Positions 47,940 to 59,588 are shown, counted from the first letter of the stretch. The stretch is 64,000 bases of DNA from Panulirus ornatus (GCF_036320965.1 NC_092250.1:15115600-15179599), one strand, 5' to 3'. A program made the numbers and translations. Notes: a model not told the origin generated them from the sequence alone.

Positions 47940-49220
47940 AGGCAGGAAACATTGACAGAGAACAGGCAATCAGATACATTTTGGGACTAGGTTAAGCAAA
48001 GGACTTTTTAAAACAACAAAACTCATATCCATCTGTTCTCAGGGTGGAAGGATAATTGTGCTCATTCTCATGTTATGGTCGTAATGACTAAAAATTATTT
48101 GATTACAATGAGATCATGATGGACATGAGTAGACAATGTATCGCCATAATATATGTAATAATTGTTATGAATGATGTATGAGTTGAAAGTCTCGAACCCT
48201 AGTACTCAACTGGTACAGTAACAGAACGTCATATATATACCATGAAGTCAGGAATGGTATATTAGCAATGCTAGAAATATATTTAGGTGAATATTCTTGG
48301 TATATCGAGAGACATCAGATGTGTATTCGCGCTGCAACACTGGCTTGACACATTATTAGCCCAAGATACAGTAACATGGCTCGTGAATAAATTGTTTAGT
48401 TTGCTCATTAGATCTCAAAATATGTCTCGGAATTTGAGACAGATGGAACTGGAGGTTATTATTATTATATATATATCATCAGCAGATGGAGTGTGTGGAC
48501 ACTTACAGCCTACGCCTATAAAAAGAAAAAAAAGTTTTGAGTTACTAAGAGAATCACAAAAACATGGTACTTTCTTTAAATTGATATTCCCATCACCCTA
48601 ATGAATATTTAAGCTGTGTTCTTGTAAGATACAGGTATATAAGTGAAGGGCGACATAGCAGTAATAGAAGCCATCTTAAAAATCTTTGAGGCACCCAATA
48701 TTCCCATCAATACTAATCATTGATTAATAATAGCCATTAACATTCATAACAAACATGAACATTATTAAATGCCTTTAACAAATCATTCTACTATGTGTCT
48801 TATCCTATTCAATGTACGGAAACATGTACATTTCATGGGCTTGGATAATGCAAAGTGTGTGTAATGCATGCGCTAAATCATGGCGCCCTAAATATACAAC
48901 ATTGTACCTTTTAAAGTTTAGAGAGAAAACTAAAAAAGGGGGAAAAAAAAAAGGACCTAGAAAATCGTGAGGGGGGTTGTGTGTGGGGGGAAACCACTGC
49001 TGCTTTGAATACATAATACTGTAACTGTAGTTTCCAACTGGCCTGACTTAAACATTTTTAAACATTTTTTTTTGTTTTAACTTTCGTACGATATTCATGG
49101 TGACAGTTGTGTGTGTGTGTGTTTTTGCATTTTGGGGGAAAAATCCTCCTAATGAATACTGGGTTTAGATATGTGTGTAATGAATAACGAGGACTTTGTG
49201 AGGGACATTTCATTTAACTT
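47940..49220. other. upstream intron or flank, nothing recognised
   Basis: No exon that could splice to the PDZ1 exon in the required phase was recognised. Confidence 0.45.
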
Positions 49221-49225
49221 GCTAC

Positions 49226-51815
49226 ATGTGACAAACCCTGTTGGCTATGGTAGGATAACGCAATAAGCATTGTTAGGTATTCTGTACCACATGTTACGCA
49301 TCCTATAGGCTTTGATAGGCACTATACACGCTATGTTACGCCCTTTGTATAAGTTAGACGAGGCGTTCTGTACGCGAGCGTAACTTCACTGGATAGGCTA
49401 TGCCAGGAGCTTCAAGCTATGCCATGCACTGTGGGCTATGCAAGGTATTCTGTAGGCTGTCATGCAATCTGCAGGCTGTTATGCAATCTGTAGGCTGTCA
49501 TGCAAGTCTGTAGGCTGTCATGCAATCTGTAGGCTGTCATGCAATCTGCAGGCCATGTTAGGCACTTGTATACTATGCTGCTATGTTAGGTATGGTGGAC
49601 TCCGCCAAAGACACTCTTGCTGGCCATGTTAAGTGCTGTATTAAGCCATGCTAAACACACTGTGCTTGGCTAGGTGTTATTTTGTAGGTCGAACTTGGCA
49701 ATATATGTAAGCTTCGTTCGGTACTGTTTTCACCTCATTTTTCAAGATGTTTCGTTCGTTTAATTAATTATTGTCTTTAGGCTTGTTTCGTTCGTGTAAT
49801 TAATTATTGTCTTTAGGTAAAGCCTTTGCCTTCTTGACAATCCCTGTGGCAACAGTGATGGATGCCACAGTGATTTGATAAACCTTGCATTTCGATGGCT
49901 CGCACAGCCTGATTTGAATGAGTCGATCCTCGGTTCGGTACATTTTTGTTTCGAACCAATGAACTGCTTCAGAGTTCATATGGTGGTGTGTCTATGTTCA
50001 GAAGCTCTGTGTCGACAGTTGAAATCATGTTTTCTTATTAAACCTCTTTCTTTTTTTTCTTATTTCTATATATATTCTGACTAAGGATGCCATTATACAA
50101 ATGTGTAGTGCAGCTTTTAGGGAAAAATAAACCTTGTGGTTTGGCTGGGTAGCAGCGTGATGTGAGGGAGTCGACCCTCACTCAGTTCGGTACTGTTTCG
50201 TTTCGAGCAATGCGGTACCTCCCAGGTCTTGTGTTGACATGTGAACCTCTGTGACTACAGTGAAAATCGCATTTTTTGGCTAATTAACGGTTTGTAAAAT
50301 GTGTTCTGACGATCTGTGGTATTGTGTAAACATATAGTGCAGCTGTGGACATGAAAATCGAAGTGAAGTAGTGGCAACTATAGTGGTAAATGGCCTAAAT
50401 ACAGTGGTGGGGGGCAGTGCGAGGTGCTGGTAGAAATGTAAACAAGAACATGGAAGTGTGACGCGTAGGGTGGATTCACCGTACCAGTACACTGAACAGT
50501 GTTGAAAAGTAACCACTTAAGTATAGTAATTAATGTAATGTTAAGTGAAAAAGTTGCCTAGAATTATGCATGTGACAAACCCTGTTGGCTATGGTAGGAT
50601 AACGCAATAAGCATTGTTAGGTATTCTGTACCACATGTTACGCATCCTATAGGCTTTGATAGGCACTATACACGCTATGTTACGCCCTTTGTATAAGTTA
50701 GACGAGGCGTTCTGTACGGTAGCGTAACTTCACTGTATAGGCTATGCCAGGAGCTTCAAGCTATGCCATGCACTGTGGGCTATGCAAGGTATTCTATAGG
50801 CTGTCATGCAATCTGTTAGGTTGTCATGCTATCTGTATACTACGCTGCTATGTTAGGTATGGTGGACTCCGTCAAAGACACTCTTGCTGGCCATGTTAAG
50901 CGCTGTATTAAGCCATGCTAAACACACTGTGCTTGGCTAGGTGTTATTTTGTAGGTCGAACTTGGCAATATATGTAAGCTTCGTTCGGTACTGTTTTCAC
51001 TTTTCGAGATGTTTCGTTCGTTTCATTGATTATTGTCTTTAGGCTTGTTTCGTTCGTGTAATTAATTATTGTCTTTAGGTTAAGCCTTTGCCTTCTCGAC
51101 AATCCCTGTGGCAACAGTGATGGATGCCACAGTGATTTGATAAACCTTGCATTTCGATGACTCGCACAGCCTGATTTGAATGAGTCGATCCTCGGTTCGG
51201 TACATTTTTGTTTCGAACAATGAACTGCTTCAGAGTTCATTTGGTGGTGTGTCTATATTGAGAAGCTCTGTGTCGACAGTTGAAATCATGTTTTCTTATT
51301 AAACCTCTTTCTTTTTTTTCTTATTTCTATATATATTTTGACTAAGGGTGCCATTATACATATGTGTAGTGCAGCTTTTAAGGAAAAATAAACCTTGTGG
51401 TTTGGCTGGGTAGCAGCGTGATGTGAGGGAGTCGACCCTCACTCAGTTCGGTACTGTTTCGTTTCGAGCAATGCGGTACTTCCCAGGTCTTGTGTTGACA
51501 TGTGAACCTCTGTGACTACCGTGGAAATCGCATTTTTTACCCAATTAACGGTTTGTAAAATGTGTTCTGACGATCTGTGGTATTGTGTAAACATATAGTG
51601 CCGCTGTGGACATGAAAATGGAAGTGAAGTAGTGGCAACTATAGTGGTAAATGGCCTAAATACAGTGGTGGGGGCAGTGCGAGGTGATGGTAGAAATGTA
51701 AACAAGAACATGGAAGTGTGACGCGTAGGGTGGATTCACCGTACCAGTACACTGAACAGTGTTGAAAAGTAGCCACTTAATTAAAGTATTTATGTAATGC
51801 TAAGTGGAAAAGTTG
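49226..51815. repeat. large tandem duplication, unit about 1.34 kb
   Basis: Unit 1 (49226-50566) and unit 2 (50571-51815) both start tgtgacaaaccctgttggct and keep very high identity through gtgatttgataaaccttgca, gttcggtactgtttcg and gaacagtgttgaaaagta. Unit 2 has fewer copies of the internal 19-bp subrepeat. No coding content is evident. Confidence 0.93.
49448..49562. repeat. 19-20-bp subrepeat, about 5 copies
   Basis: Unit ctgtaggctgtcatgcaat with small changes. Only 1-2 copies remain in the paralogous place near 50795-50830. Confidence 0.88.
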
Positions 51816-51819
51816 CCTA

Positions 51820-52340
51820 GAATTGTGATAACGGTTGGAAATTGTGTCCTGACTGACGGTGACATCGTACATAAATGTAGTACAGCTGTAAGGAAAGAAA
51901 AATGTTTACTATCTTGCAGTTCAATGTTTTGAAGTCTGATGCGAGCGAGTCGACCCTCAGTTTCGGTACAGTTTCGTTCCGAGCAATGGCGTGCATCAGA
52001 GTTTCATGTGTTAATACGTTTGGGGAGAACTCTGTCTGTAAGTCAACTGTGGAAATCTGATATATATAATTTTTTTTGGCCTGACATAGGTTTGTAATAC
52101 GTGGTTTTGACTGTAGTATCGTACGAACCTATAGTGCAGTTGTGGAAATGGAAAGCGAAATGAAACAGGAGCAGGTGTCGTGTGGTAAAGGTCGAAAATA
52201 CAGCCGTGGGACAGTGTTAGAAATGAGGGAAAACAGGGCTTGAAAAAAAAAACGTTCAAGTGGTGTGTGTGTGTGTTTACCTGAACAGTAAACAGTGTGG
52301 TGAAAAATGAATAGCCACTTCATTATCGTATAAACGTAAT
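51820..52340. repeat. diverged third copy of the inner block of the large repeat
   Basis: gagcgagtcgaccctcagtt, ttcggtacagtttcgttccg, gagcaatggcgtgcatcaga, atagtgcagttgtggaaatg and gaacagtaaacagtgtggtg parallel the second half of each 1.34-kb unit. The same half also shows an internal doubling within the units (near 49905 and 50165). Confidence 0.75.
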
Positions 52341-52344
52341 ATCA

Positions 52345-55300
52345 AGTGGAAAAATTTACCAAGGCTCATGTTTTACGTCGTAAGAAATGACTGGTCAAGT
52401 GTAGTTAACAATTACACTTGTTGTTATGTTATTTTGTGTTGTTCGAGTAATGAGACAGTAGGAATTAAGTGGCAGTATGCTAATGTGGGTGACTGTTGAG
52501 TTTGCACCAAATGGATGGTTGGGTTCTGTATTCCTATGTAATAGTTCTTTTGAGATCGTTATTTTATATCCTAAATTTTTTTTCCCCCCCGTTGTTTTAA
52601 ACGTTAGTTTTTACAAAACGAAGACAAGGAGGAGAAATTCGACCCGATTTCCATAACTTTGTCCAATTTCATTGAAATTTCATTACCGTTTTTGTTTGTC
52701 TGCCGTGACAGATGTGTTACTTTTTTTAAGTATTTCAAATAGTTTCCTTCTACGGGAACAATAGATAAATCCACCAGTAAATAGACGCAAGGAAGTTAAA
52801 TAATTACCCAGATCAAGTCGTACTCAAGCTTAGCCAATGGCTTAATGTGAAGTGTCCAAACTTAAAGGAAAATATATGTGAAAAGATAATATGTTACAAA
52901 TGTTAAGCAAAATATATGTGAAAAGATAATATGTTGCAAAAGTTAAGCATCCATGAGTTTAGTGTTTGTGATACTATAAAGATATTTGATGTATGGGGAG
53001 TTTGTGTAAACCTGTGGTGGCATATTTTTTTTATTGCCGCTATAATGTTTGGGCAATGGGAATATAGTATTTATTTATATTTTGTGTATTTTTCCTTTTT
53101 TTTTTTATCAATGGCTGTGTAAAATCGTGCCATTTCATGTGTTAAACGACCAGGCATTGCCTTTTTTTTTATTTTGTGTCAGTTTCGGGGAAAAAAAAAA
53201 TATGTCTGCCAATTGCTATTTTGTACAATGGCGTTTACCATTTGATCTACGTATAATACAAGCTGATTTACTGCTTATGTATCTTTAGCATTTGATAAGT
53301 TTTAAGATTGCTATTCTAGCTAGAGTATGGTAAAGGCAATTAAAGAGAATAATGATCATAAAATTCGATTTATAGATAGCACACCATTTTCAGACATCAT
53401 GTTTACATATTTTTCCTCCAGTCAATTTGCATATGCACATATTATAATTAACATGTGCTTTCTTTTCTTGGAAATTCTTGACATGACCGATTTTGCCTGT
53501 AATAGACATTTACATTCGATTAATTTTCACATTTGTAAATTTCATGACTGAATATGACTTTTTATATAAATTTACGTACATTGTGCTCAGTTTTCTGTAG
53601 ACTAACCGTACGCTTGTATCATATTATTCATTCAATCCATAAAAGGCATTGGTGAATATATAACTCATATCAAAGCATAAATGCCGAATTCCTGATCAAT
53701 CAAAGTTACCGGATAATCCTATCAAAAAATGGAGACGCCATCTGTCATTGTCAATTCAAATATGTCTTCCTCCTCCTTCGCTATCATCTGTAGTTAAAGG
53801 TGGTTTCGCTTCTCCCTTTGACAAACGATCCTTAACTACCCCGTCGACACCAAATGGCCTTTTTTTTTTTTAAGTTTTAATTGCTGATTACATGGAAGAA
53901 TGCCAAGAGACAGGGTCGCGAACTAAGTGATCGCAAACTACATTTCTCTCCAACGTTGAGACATAAAAGGACAAAATTATGTGTTAATGTGTTTGTAACT
54001 TAGATAACGAACCTCGGCTTATTTAACAGTTGACCCTGTTCAACAATGAAACACTATATGTCCATCGTTAACGTACGTGTTTGTTAAGTAATGGCATTAA
54101 ATTGTGAGTTTATCTTTAGCTCTGAAGGTTAGGGAAAACGAGACATGAGCATACCTATTAGAAGGCGTTAACTTAAAACCTTTTTTTTATATTAAGTTTT
54201 GACTAAGAACGTCATGTAAGTTTCCATAAAGACTTGTTCTATTTTTCCCTGTTCCATTTTCCTTACTTGGCTGAGCTGTGTGTCAGCAGCCATTGGAACA
54301 AAATGGTTAGCAACTGAAGAGTGAGTTGTGTGTGTGTATTGATCCTCCCTGATCTGATATTTTCATTTATTTTGTTAACTATCATACAAGTTAGAATTTT
54401 AAGTGGACGATCGGTAATATAAATTGTTCAGGGATGAATCGTGGTTGGAGAATGGTACATTTTTATAAGCTAGGTCGGAAATAAAAGCGATTTGGCAAAA
54501 GGCATCATTTAAATTTATAATGCTGAGGTGGACAGATAATTTTGTATGGCAGGTAAAAGGAAAATGTATCGTTAAAAAGACTTGTCAACAATTATGATTA
54601 GGTGGATGTCATTAACCAGTTAATTACCGAAGCTTTCTCCTTTTTCTGTCTTTAGATAAGGTAGATATGACGTGACGAATATAATTGGTAAGGAAATGTA
54701 TTTGAAAATTATGTCTATGGCGGACACAGCCTTTATATTAACGTTAGTGTGGACTAATTTTTTTTTATGATATAGCCATTATGATACTTGGGGAGTAGAT
54801 GTAATTTTCGTAATAGCAAGTACTGATATATATAAAGATGTCAGTCCAGTTTTAGAAATGTTTCTTGCAATTGTATAAATACGTCAATTTACAGAAAAAG
54901 AAAAACGTATTAATGGAAGTGTTATCTTTATTTCCAGAATTAGAATGTTACATTTCACACCGGGAAATGTAACATTATAAGACTTAAAAAAAAAAAAATA
55001 TAGACATCACAGTTGTTGCTAATTTAGCACAATTGGAAATGGACTTCTTTTTTTTTGTGTGTGTGTGTGAAAATAGACACCACATATTTTAAGGACCAGC
55101 ATTGAAAACCAGCCCTTGAAGAGGAAGCTATACTTATCTGGTGTCACCACTTCAGAATACAACAGGTGAGCTTAATGTCATAATGGATACAGTATTGTAT
55201 TATATTGTAGCCTATTACTATCACCTTTGATACGAGTATCCGCTTAAGGTGACAAGAAATAAGGTTAAATGCTATAGTTGGTGTGGAAAGTGTCATAATA

Positions 55301-55932
55301 ATTAACTTTTTAGTCACCTTTTTCATAATGTAACCATTTCAGACTACATGTTATAGAATGACTGGATATTGTAACCTGTTATTCTCGTCAACTTTCATGA
55401 TGTGTAACCCCTTCAAACTATAAGATATTAATCTTAATTTCTTTTACCTTTTTTTTTACACGACCATGTTTTGATATATTTTATTGATATCACTTTCTCC
55501 TGGTTTGATTACTGTAGATTGCAAAAAAGGTAAGGTTAATGTGTTATACTTTGGAACTGATCATTATGTACCTTATTACCGTCATATTTCATAGTGTCAT
55601 ACAACGTTAGACTGAAAGAAAAGGTAAGGTAAATGGTTATATATATTTTTTGTATCGAACCGTAACGCCATTTACCTCACACAATTTTATTTGTCCTTCC
55701 CTCACCCTTTTCTTTATCTCGTTTCTCTTTGTTCTGGTGATCAATGAGTTCGTGTTGGGGAGTCATCCAGTTCCGTTACACTGGAGGGTGAAAAAGAAAA
55801 CAGGGTTTTTAAGTTATTATTGTTGTTAAGTTATTGCAGTTAGTTATCTGGAAGCAATAACTTTGGTTGTCCATTAATCAGGTTTTTTTGTGTACCCAGC
55901 TGGAGTTGTGTAAATTAGCCTGCCAGCATCAC

Positions 55933-55935
<3 letters not shown>
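52345..55935. other. AT-rich stretch, no gene seen
   Basis: Contains a 45-bp tandem pair at 52868-52946 (aaaatatatgtgaaaagata twice) and a perfect 13-bp hairpin at 54944-54976. No supported coding sequence. Confidence 0.5.
54944..54976. other. perfect hairpin, 13-bp arms, 7-nt loop
   Basis: aatgttacatttc, loop acaccgg, gaaatgtaacatt. No flanking context assigns a role. Confidence 0.7.

Positions 55936-56008
<73 letters not shown>
55936..56008. repeat. (TA)n microsatellite, about 70 bp
   Basis: Pure TA up to the left arm of the fold-back element. Confidence 0.96.
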
Positions 56009-56010
<2 letters not shown>

Positions 56011-56042
56011 CTATGAGTCCACGGGGAAAATGAAACGATAAG

Positions 56043-56084
56043 TTCCCAAGTGCACTTTCGTGTCATAATCACATCATCAGGGGA
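56043..56084 (-). ncRNA. hammerhead-ribozyme-like motif, left arm
   Basis: Minus strand: stem I TCCC, core CTGATGA, hairpin TGTGATTATGACAC, core GAAA, tiny stem III GTGCAC, TT at the cleavage position, stem I partner GGGA. One extra base lies between CUGAUGA and stem II, and stem II is only 3 bp, so activity is uncertain. Confidence 0.5.
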
Positions 56085-56180
56085 GACACAAGAGAGAAAT
56101 ATAACAGTCAGTTGATATACATCGAAGAGACGAAGCTAGGACGATGTATATCAACTGACTGTTATATTTCTCTCTTGTGT

Positions 56181-56223
56181 TTCCCCTGATGATGTGACTA
56201 TTACACGAAAGTGCACTTGGGAA
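56181..56223 (+). ncRNA. hammerhead-ribozyme-like motif, right arm
   Basis: Plus strand: TTCCC, CTGATGA, TGTGACTATTACAC, GAAA, GTGCAC, TT, GGGAA. Stem I is 5 bp; A15.1-U16.1 and one G-C close a UGCA loop as stem III. Same extra base before stem II as in the left arm. Confidence 0.5.
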
Positions 56224-56297
56224 CTTTTCGTGTTTCATTTTCCCCGTGGACTCATAGGAATATCTTGATCACGCGCAAAATTGTGATCCTTTCCAAT

Positions 56298-56315
56298 ATA
56301 TATATATATATATAT
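56298..56315. repeat. short (TA)n between fold-back element and PLE end
   Basis: tatatatatatatatata; a likely insertion boundary. Confidence 0.85.
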
Positions 56316-56856
56316 GAAGGTGAAATCGCACTTCAGTAGGAGTTCATACAATTTCATCTGACATGTCATTTTTCTCTACATGTGGCACGACATGTTTCGT
56401 GGAGACAATCCACCTCCACCTCATCAGGTGCCAGTACTTTGTTAAGTAATTTAAGTTGATCAAATCCCAACCGCCATCCAGCACCAATCTATAACAGGCC
56501 AACCACTGTCCACTTTGGCAGTAACCATTGTAAGGGAGAGTGATTAAGGGGGGGGTTACGTGGAAGGGGGTTAACCTAAGATTTGGTTCATGCTAGGAAG
56601 GGCTTTAGAATGGCCCGGGGGACAAATTAAAGTTCTTAGTATGAGCAATTAAGACAGATTCAATGACGTTACGTGTGGTATAATCAGTAGAGGGGTATAG
56701 AATAATAGGATTTTCAAAATCTATGGGTATGATTTTCAAAATCTATGGCCAGGGTGATCATTTTCAATGACAATGTTTAGCGATGGCATTTTTTTTTGGT
56801 GGTCATCCCTACGTACTGTATGACGGTCCCAATAACACCTCTCCGTTACAGTCCTT
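56316..56856 (-). mobile_element. Penelope-like element 3' end (GIY-YIG-type C-terminus plus terminal region)
   Basis: Minus strand reads VTERCYWDRHTVRRDDHQKK then MPSLNIVIENDHPGHRF (56850-56736), and in the next frame DFENPIILYPSTDYTTRN followed by VIESVLIAHTKNFNLSPGPF and a stop near 56622. The EH..A.....HN..., H.HPGHRFDFENP and ..R..IES.LI......N.SPG pattern is typical of the C-terminal end of Penelope-like retroelement proteins, whose GIY-YIG endonuclease nicks the target. A 16-21-bp duplication (agattttgaaaatc twice) causes the frameshift. About 190 bp further down the strand lies a hammerhead-like motif. The rest of the protein is missing because a SINE abuts at about 56857. Confidence 0.75.
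56383..56433 (-). ncRNA. hammerhead-ribozyme-like motif in PLE terminal region
   Basis: Minus strand: stem I TGGCAC, core CTGATGA, one unpaired G, stem II GTGGAG / CTCCAC around a 9-nt loop, core GAAA, minimal stem III CATG closed by A15.1-U16.1, canonical GTC cleavage triplet, stem I partner GTGCCA. All core bases are present and stem I pairs perfectly (6 bp). Hammerheads with very short stem III are known from Penelope-like elements and similar retroelements. The unpaired G between core and stem II is the one irregularity. Confidence 0.68.
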
Positions 56857-57055
56857 TTTTCCCAGCCTGGCCTGTATGAATATCTTTCCATACACCAGCC
56901 ATTTATCGACCAGCTCCCCCCCAAAAAAGGAGGATGAACACATGGGTGGAGTGTGGGCCAGTCGACTGCCCAGCATCTAGGATTTTGAACCCATGTGGGA
57001 CCAGTGCGTGACTCATGGTCAGCAATGCTAACCCTTACACATCACTGAGGCCTGT
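56857..57055 (-). mobile_element. tRNA-derived SINE, copy 2
   Basis: Minus strand: ggcctcagtgatgtgtaagg and gttagcattgctg (A-box side), gggttcaaaatcc (B-box), then gctgggcagtcgactgg, gtgttcatcctcc, agctggtcgataaatggctg. It matches the body of the SINE at 36533-36720 and truncates the Penelope-like frame. Confidence 0.65.
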
Positions 57056-57387
57056 GATGTGTGTGTGTGTGTGTGTGTGGGTGTGTGTGTGAGTTTAATC
57101 GAATTTGAGAATTCTTAACCTACTGAATGACTTTAAATTGGTAGTATTAAAGCGCCGGGATCCTGATGAATTGAGAATGAATGCCGGCTGGTTTCAAATT
57201 TCCATTCGTTTGCGAGGTGCGTTTTTTGAACTGGCAGACACACTGACTGATCTACTGTCTCAATATGATTTCTGGTCGGGATAATGACAGGGGGTAGATG
57301 TCACTGACAGTGTCCACTGGTGTCATATAGTGGGTTAGAATCACTGTTCTAATGATCGTAAATTATTGAAGTTGCCCCTTAAACAGG

Positions 57388-57853
57388 GACAGATCATCAA
57401 CATACCTTAAATGTTCACACTCCATTTGTTGTTATCGATTGAGACGACAGATCATCAACATACCTTAAATGTTCACACTCCATTTGTTGTTATCGATTGA
57501 GACGACAGATCATCAACATACCTTAAATGTTCACACTTCGTATGTTGTTATCGATTGAGACGACAGATCATCAACATACCTTAAATGTTCACACTTCGTT
57601 TGTTGTTATCGATTGAGACGACAGATCATCAACATACCTTAAATGTTCACACTTCGTATGTTGTTATCGATTGAGACGACAGATCATCAACATACCTTAA
57701 ATGTTCACACTTCGTATGTTGTTATCGATTGAGACGACAGATCATCAACATACCTTAAATGTTCACACTTCGTATGTTGTTATCGATTGAGACGACAGAT
57801 CATCAACATACCTTAAATGTTCACACTTCGTATGTTGTTATCGATTGAGACGA
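57388..57853. repeat. 58-bp minisatellite, 8 copies
   Basis: Unit gacagatcatcaacatacct plus taaatgttcacacttcgtat and gttgttatcgattgagac. The first two copies read ctccatttg instead of cttcgtatg, so copies are ordered by variant. Confidence 0.95.
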
Positions 57854-57894
57854 AGACGTTAAGAGAATGTGTTTGATTAAAGCTAGGCTAGATC

Positions 57895-58078
57895 TAAGAG
57901 ATGGATTAACTTAGGCATCTGTTTCTAAGAGAACGAGAGATTAATCCAAGGCTTCTAAGAGTGGGATTAATCCAAGGCTTCTCTTGGAGAACGAGAGATT
58001 AATCCAAGGCTTCTAAGAGTGGGATTAATCAAAGGCTTCTCTTTCTAAGAGACACGAGAGATTAATCCTAGGCCCCTG

Positions 58079-58080
<2 letters not shown>
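57895..58080. repeat. irregular repeat of about 47 bp
   Basis: gagattaatccaaggcttct and aagagtgggattaatccaag recur about three times, ending in attaatcctaggcccctg. Confidence 0.75.

Positions 58081-58082
<2 letters not shown>

Positions 58083-58144
<62 letters not shown>
58083..58144. repeat. (GA)n microsatellite, 31 units
   Basis: Pure GA. A complementary (CT)n lies 280 bp to the right. Confidence 0.97.
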
Positions 58145-58147
<3 letters not shown>

Positions 58148-58298
58148 TCACAAGTTATGATGGCCAAACACGTTTGCTTAACTGTGTTGGCAATACATTT
58201 TCCAGCTTGCCTCAGTCAGTAATGCTATGGTAATCGAAGCGTGAACTTCCTCAGCTGAATTTAATTAGCTGAAGCTGAATTCCACTTTGCTTTAGCTT

Positions 58299-58315
58299 GG
58301 GGGGGGGGGGGGGGG
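58299..58315. repeat. poly-G run, 17 bases
   Basis: Uninterrupted G17, unusual in this AT-rich window. Confidence 0.95.
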
Positions 58316-58418
58316 AAAGCTTAAGCGGATTGGCTGGCTCACAGCCAATCCCGTGGACCCGTTCCATTCAAGGGGGCGTCTGTGGAGGTGGACCCGGTTG
58401 TTCTAACTACGGCGCCGG

Positions 58419-58424
<6 letters not shown>

Positions 58425-58488
<64 letters not shown>
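58425..58488. repeat. (CT)n microsatellite, about 32 units
   Basis: Pure CT after ctctcgctct. Together with (GA)n it forms a 60-bp inverted repeat. Confidence 0.97.
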
Positions 58489-58490
<2 letters not shown>

Positions 58491-58581
58491 CAAGGGCCAA
58501 CAACCCCCACACCCCCCCCCCGACAAACCCAGAGGAGGGGGGGAGGTCCCCCCTGAAATTCAATATTTTCTTAGAATTGCT

Positions 58582-59392
58582 GAGTATGTCTGTAACTATG
58601 TATGATGTATACATATTGATTTTGTCACTATGTATGATGTATACATATTGAGTCTGTGACTATGTATGATGTATACATATTGAGTCTGTCACTATGTATG
58701 ATGTATACATATTGAGTCTGTAACTATGTATGATGTATACATATTGATTTTGTCACTATGTATGATGTATACATATTGAGTCTGTGACTATGTATGATGT
58801 ATACATATTGAGTCTGTCACTATGTATGATGTATACATATTGATTTTGTCACTATGTATGATGTATACATATTGAGTCTTTCACTATGTATGATGTATAC
58901 ATATTGAGTCTGTCACTATGTATGATTTATACATATTGAGTCTGTCACTATGTATGATTTATACATATTGAGTGTGTGACTATGTATGATGTATACATGT
59001 TGAGTCTTTGACTATGTATGATTTATACATATTGCGTCTGTGACTATGTATGATTTATACATATTGAGTCTGTCACTATGTATGATTTGTACATATTGAG
59101 TTTGTGACTATGTATGATTTATACATATTGATTTTGTCACTATGTATGATTTATACATATTGATTTTGTCACTATGTATGATTTATACATATTGATTTTG
59201 TCACTATGTATGATTTATACATATTGAGTCTGTAACTATGTATGATTTATACATATTGAGTCTGTCACTATGTATGATTTATACATATTGAGTCTGTAAC
59301 TATGTATGATTTATACATATTGAGTCTGTCACTATGTATGATTTATACATATTGAGTCTGTGACTATGTATGATGTATACATTTTGAGTTAT
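58582..59392. repeat. 32-bp minisatellite, about 25 copies
   Basis: Unit tgtcactatgtatgatgtat plus acatattgagtc. Copies with atgatgtat occur mainly on the left and atgatttat mainly on the right, a block-wise variant pattern. Confidence 0.95.
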
Positions 59393-59588
59393 CACAGAAG
59401 GAAAAAATATAAAAACCATATAGTCATATATATTCACTAAGAATTTCTTTGCTAAATAGTAAAGTGCATTTTTTATATTACACAAAGTATTTGTTTATCC
59501 AGACATGTTGTTGTTTGTGTTGTTGTTTACGTGGCCTTGTTTATATTTAGTATCAAAATACGTTACGAGAGCGTTCTAAACTGCGTAG

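Larger units (their letters stand above)
56007..56263. mobile_element. fold-back element with near-perfect inverted arms of about 118-122 bp
   Basis: Left arm from attcctatgagtccacgggg to gttgatatacatcg, an asymmetric spacer of about 17 bp (aagagacgaagctagga), then the reverse complement back to ctcataggaata. Only a handful of mismatches and a 3-base difference (gaaacgataag against gaaacacgaaaag complement). It borders (TA)n on the left. Each arm carries a hammerhead-like core. A decayed relative is at 38123-38290. Confidence 0.88.

Noticed and set aside
57388..57853. CRISPR-like regular repeats
   Set aside because: Units follow head to tail with no unique spacers, and the host is eukaryotic; plain minisatellite. 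The same holds for the other arrays.
58297..58651. Frames with SLSLSL or RERERE runs
   Set aside because: Translated (CT)n and (GA)n microsatellites.
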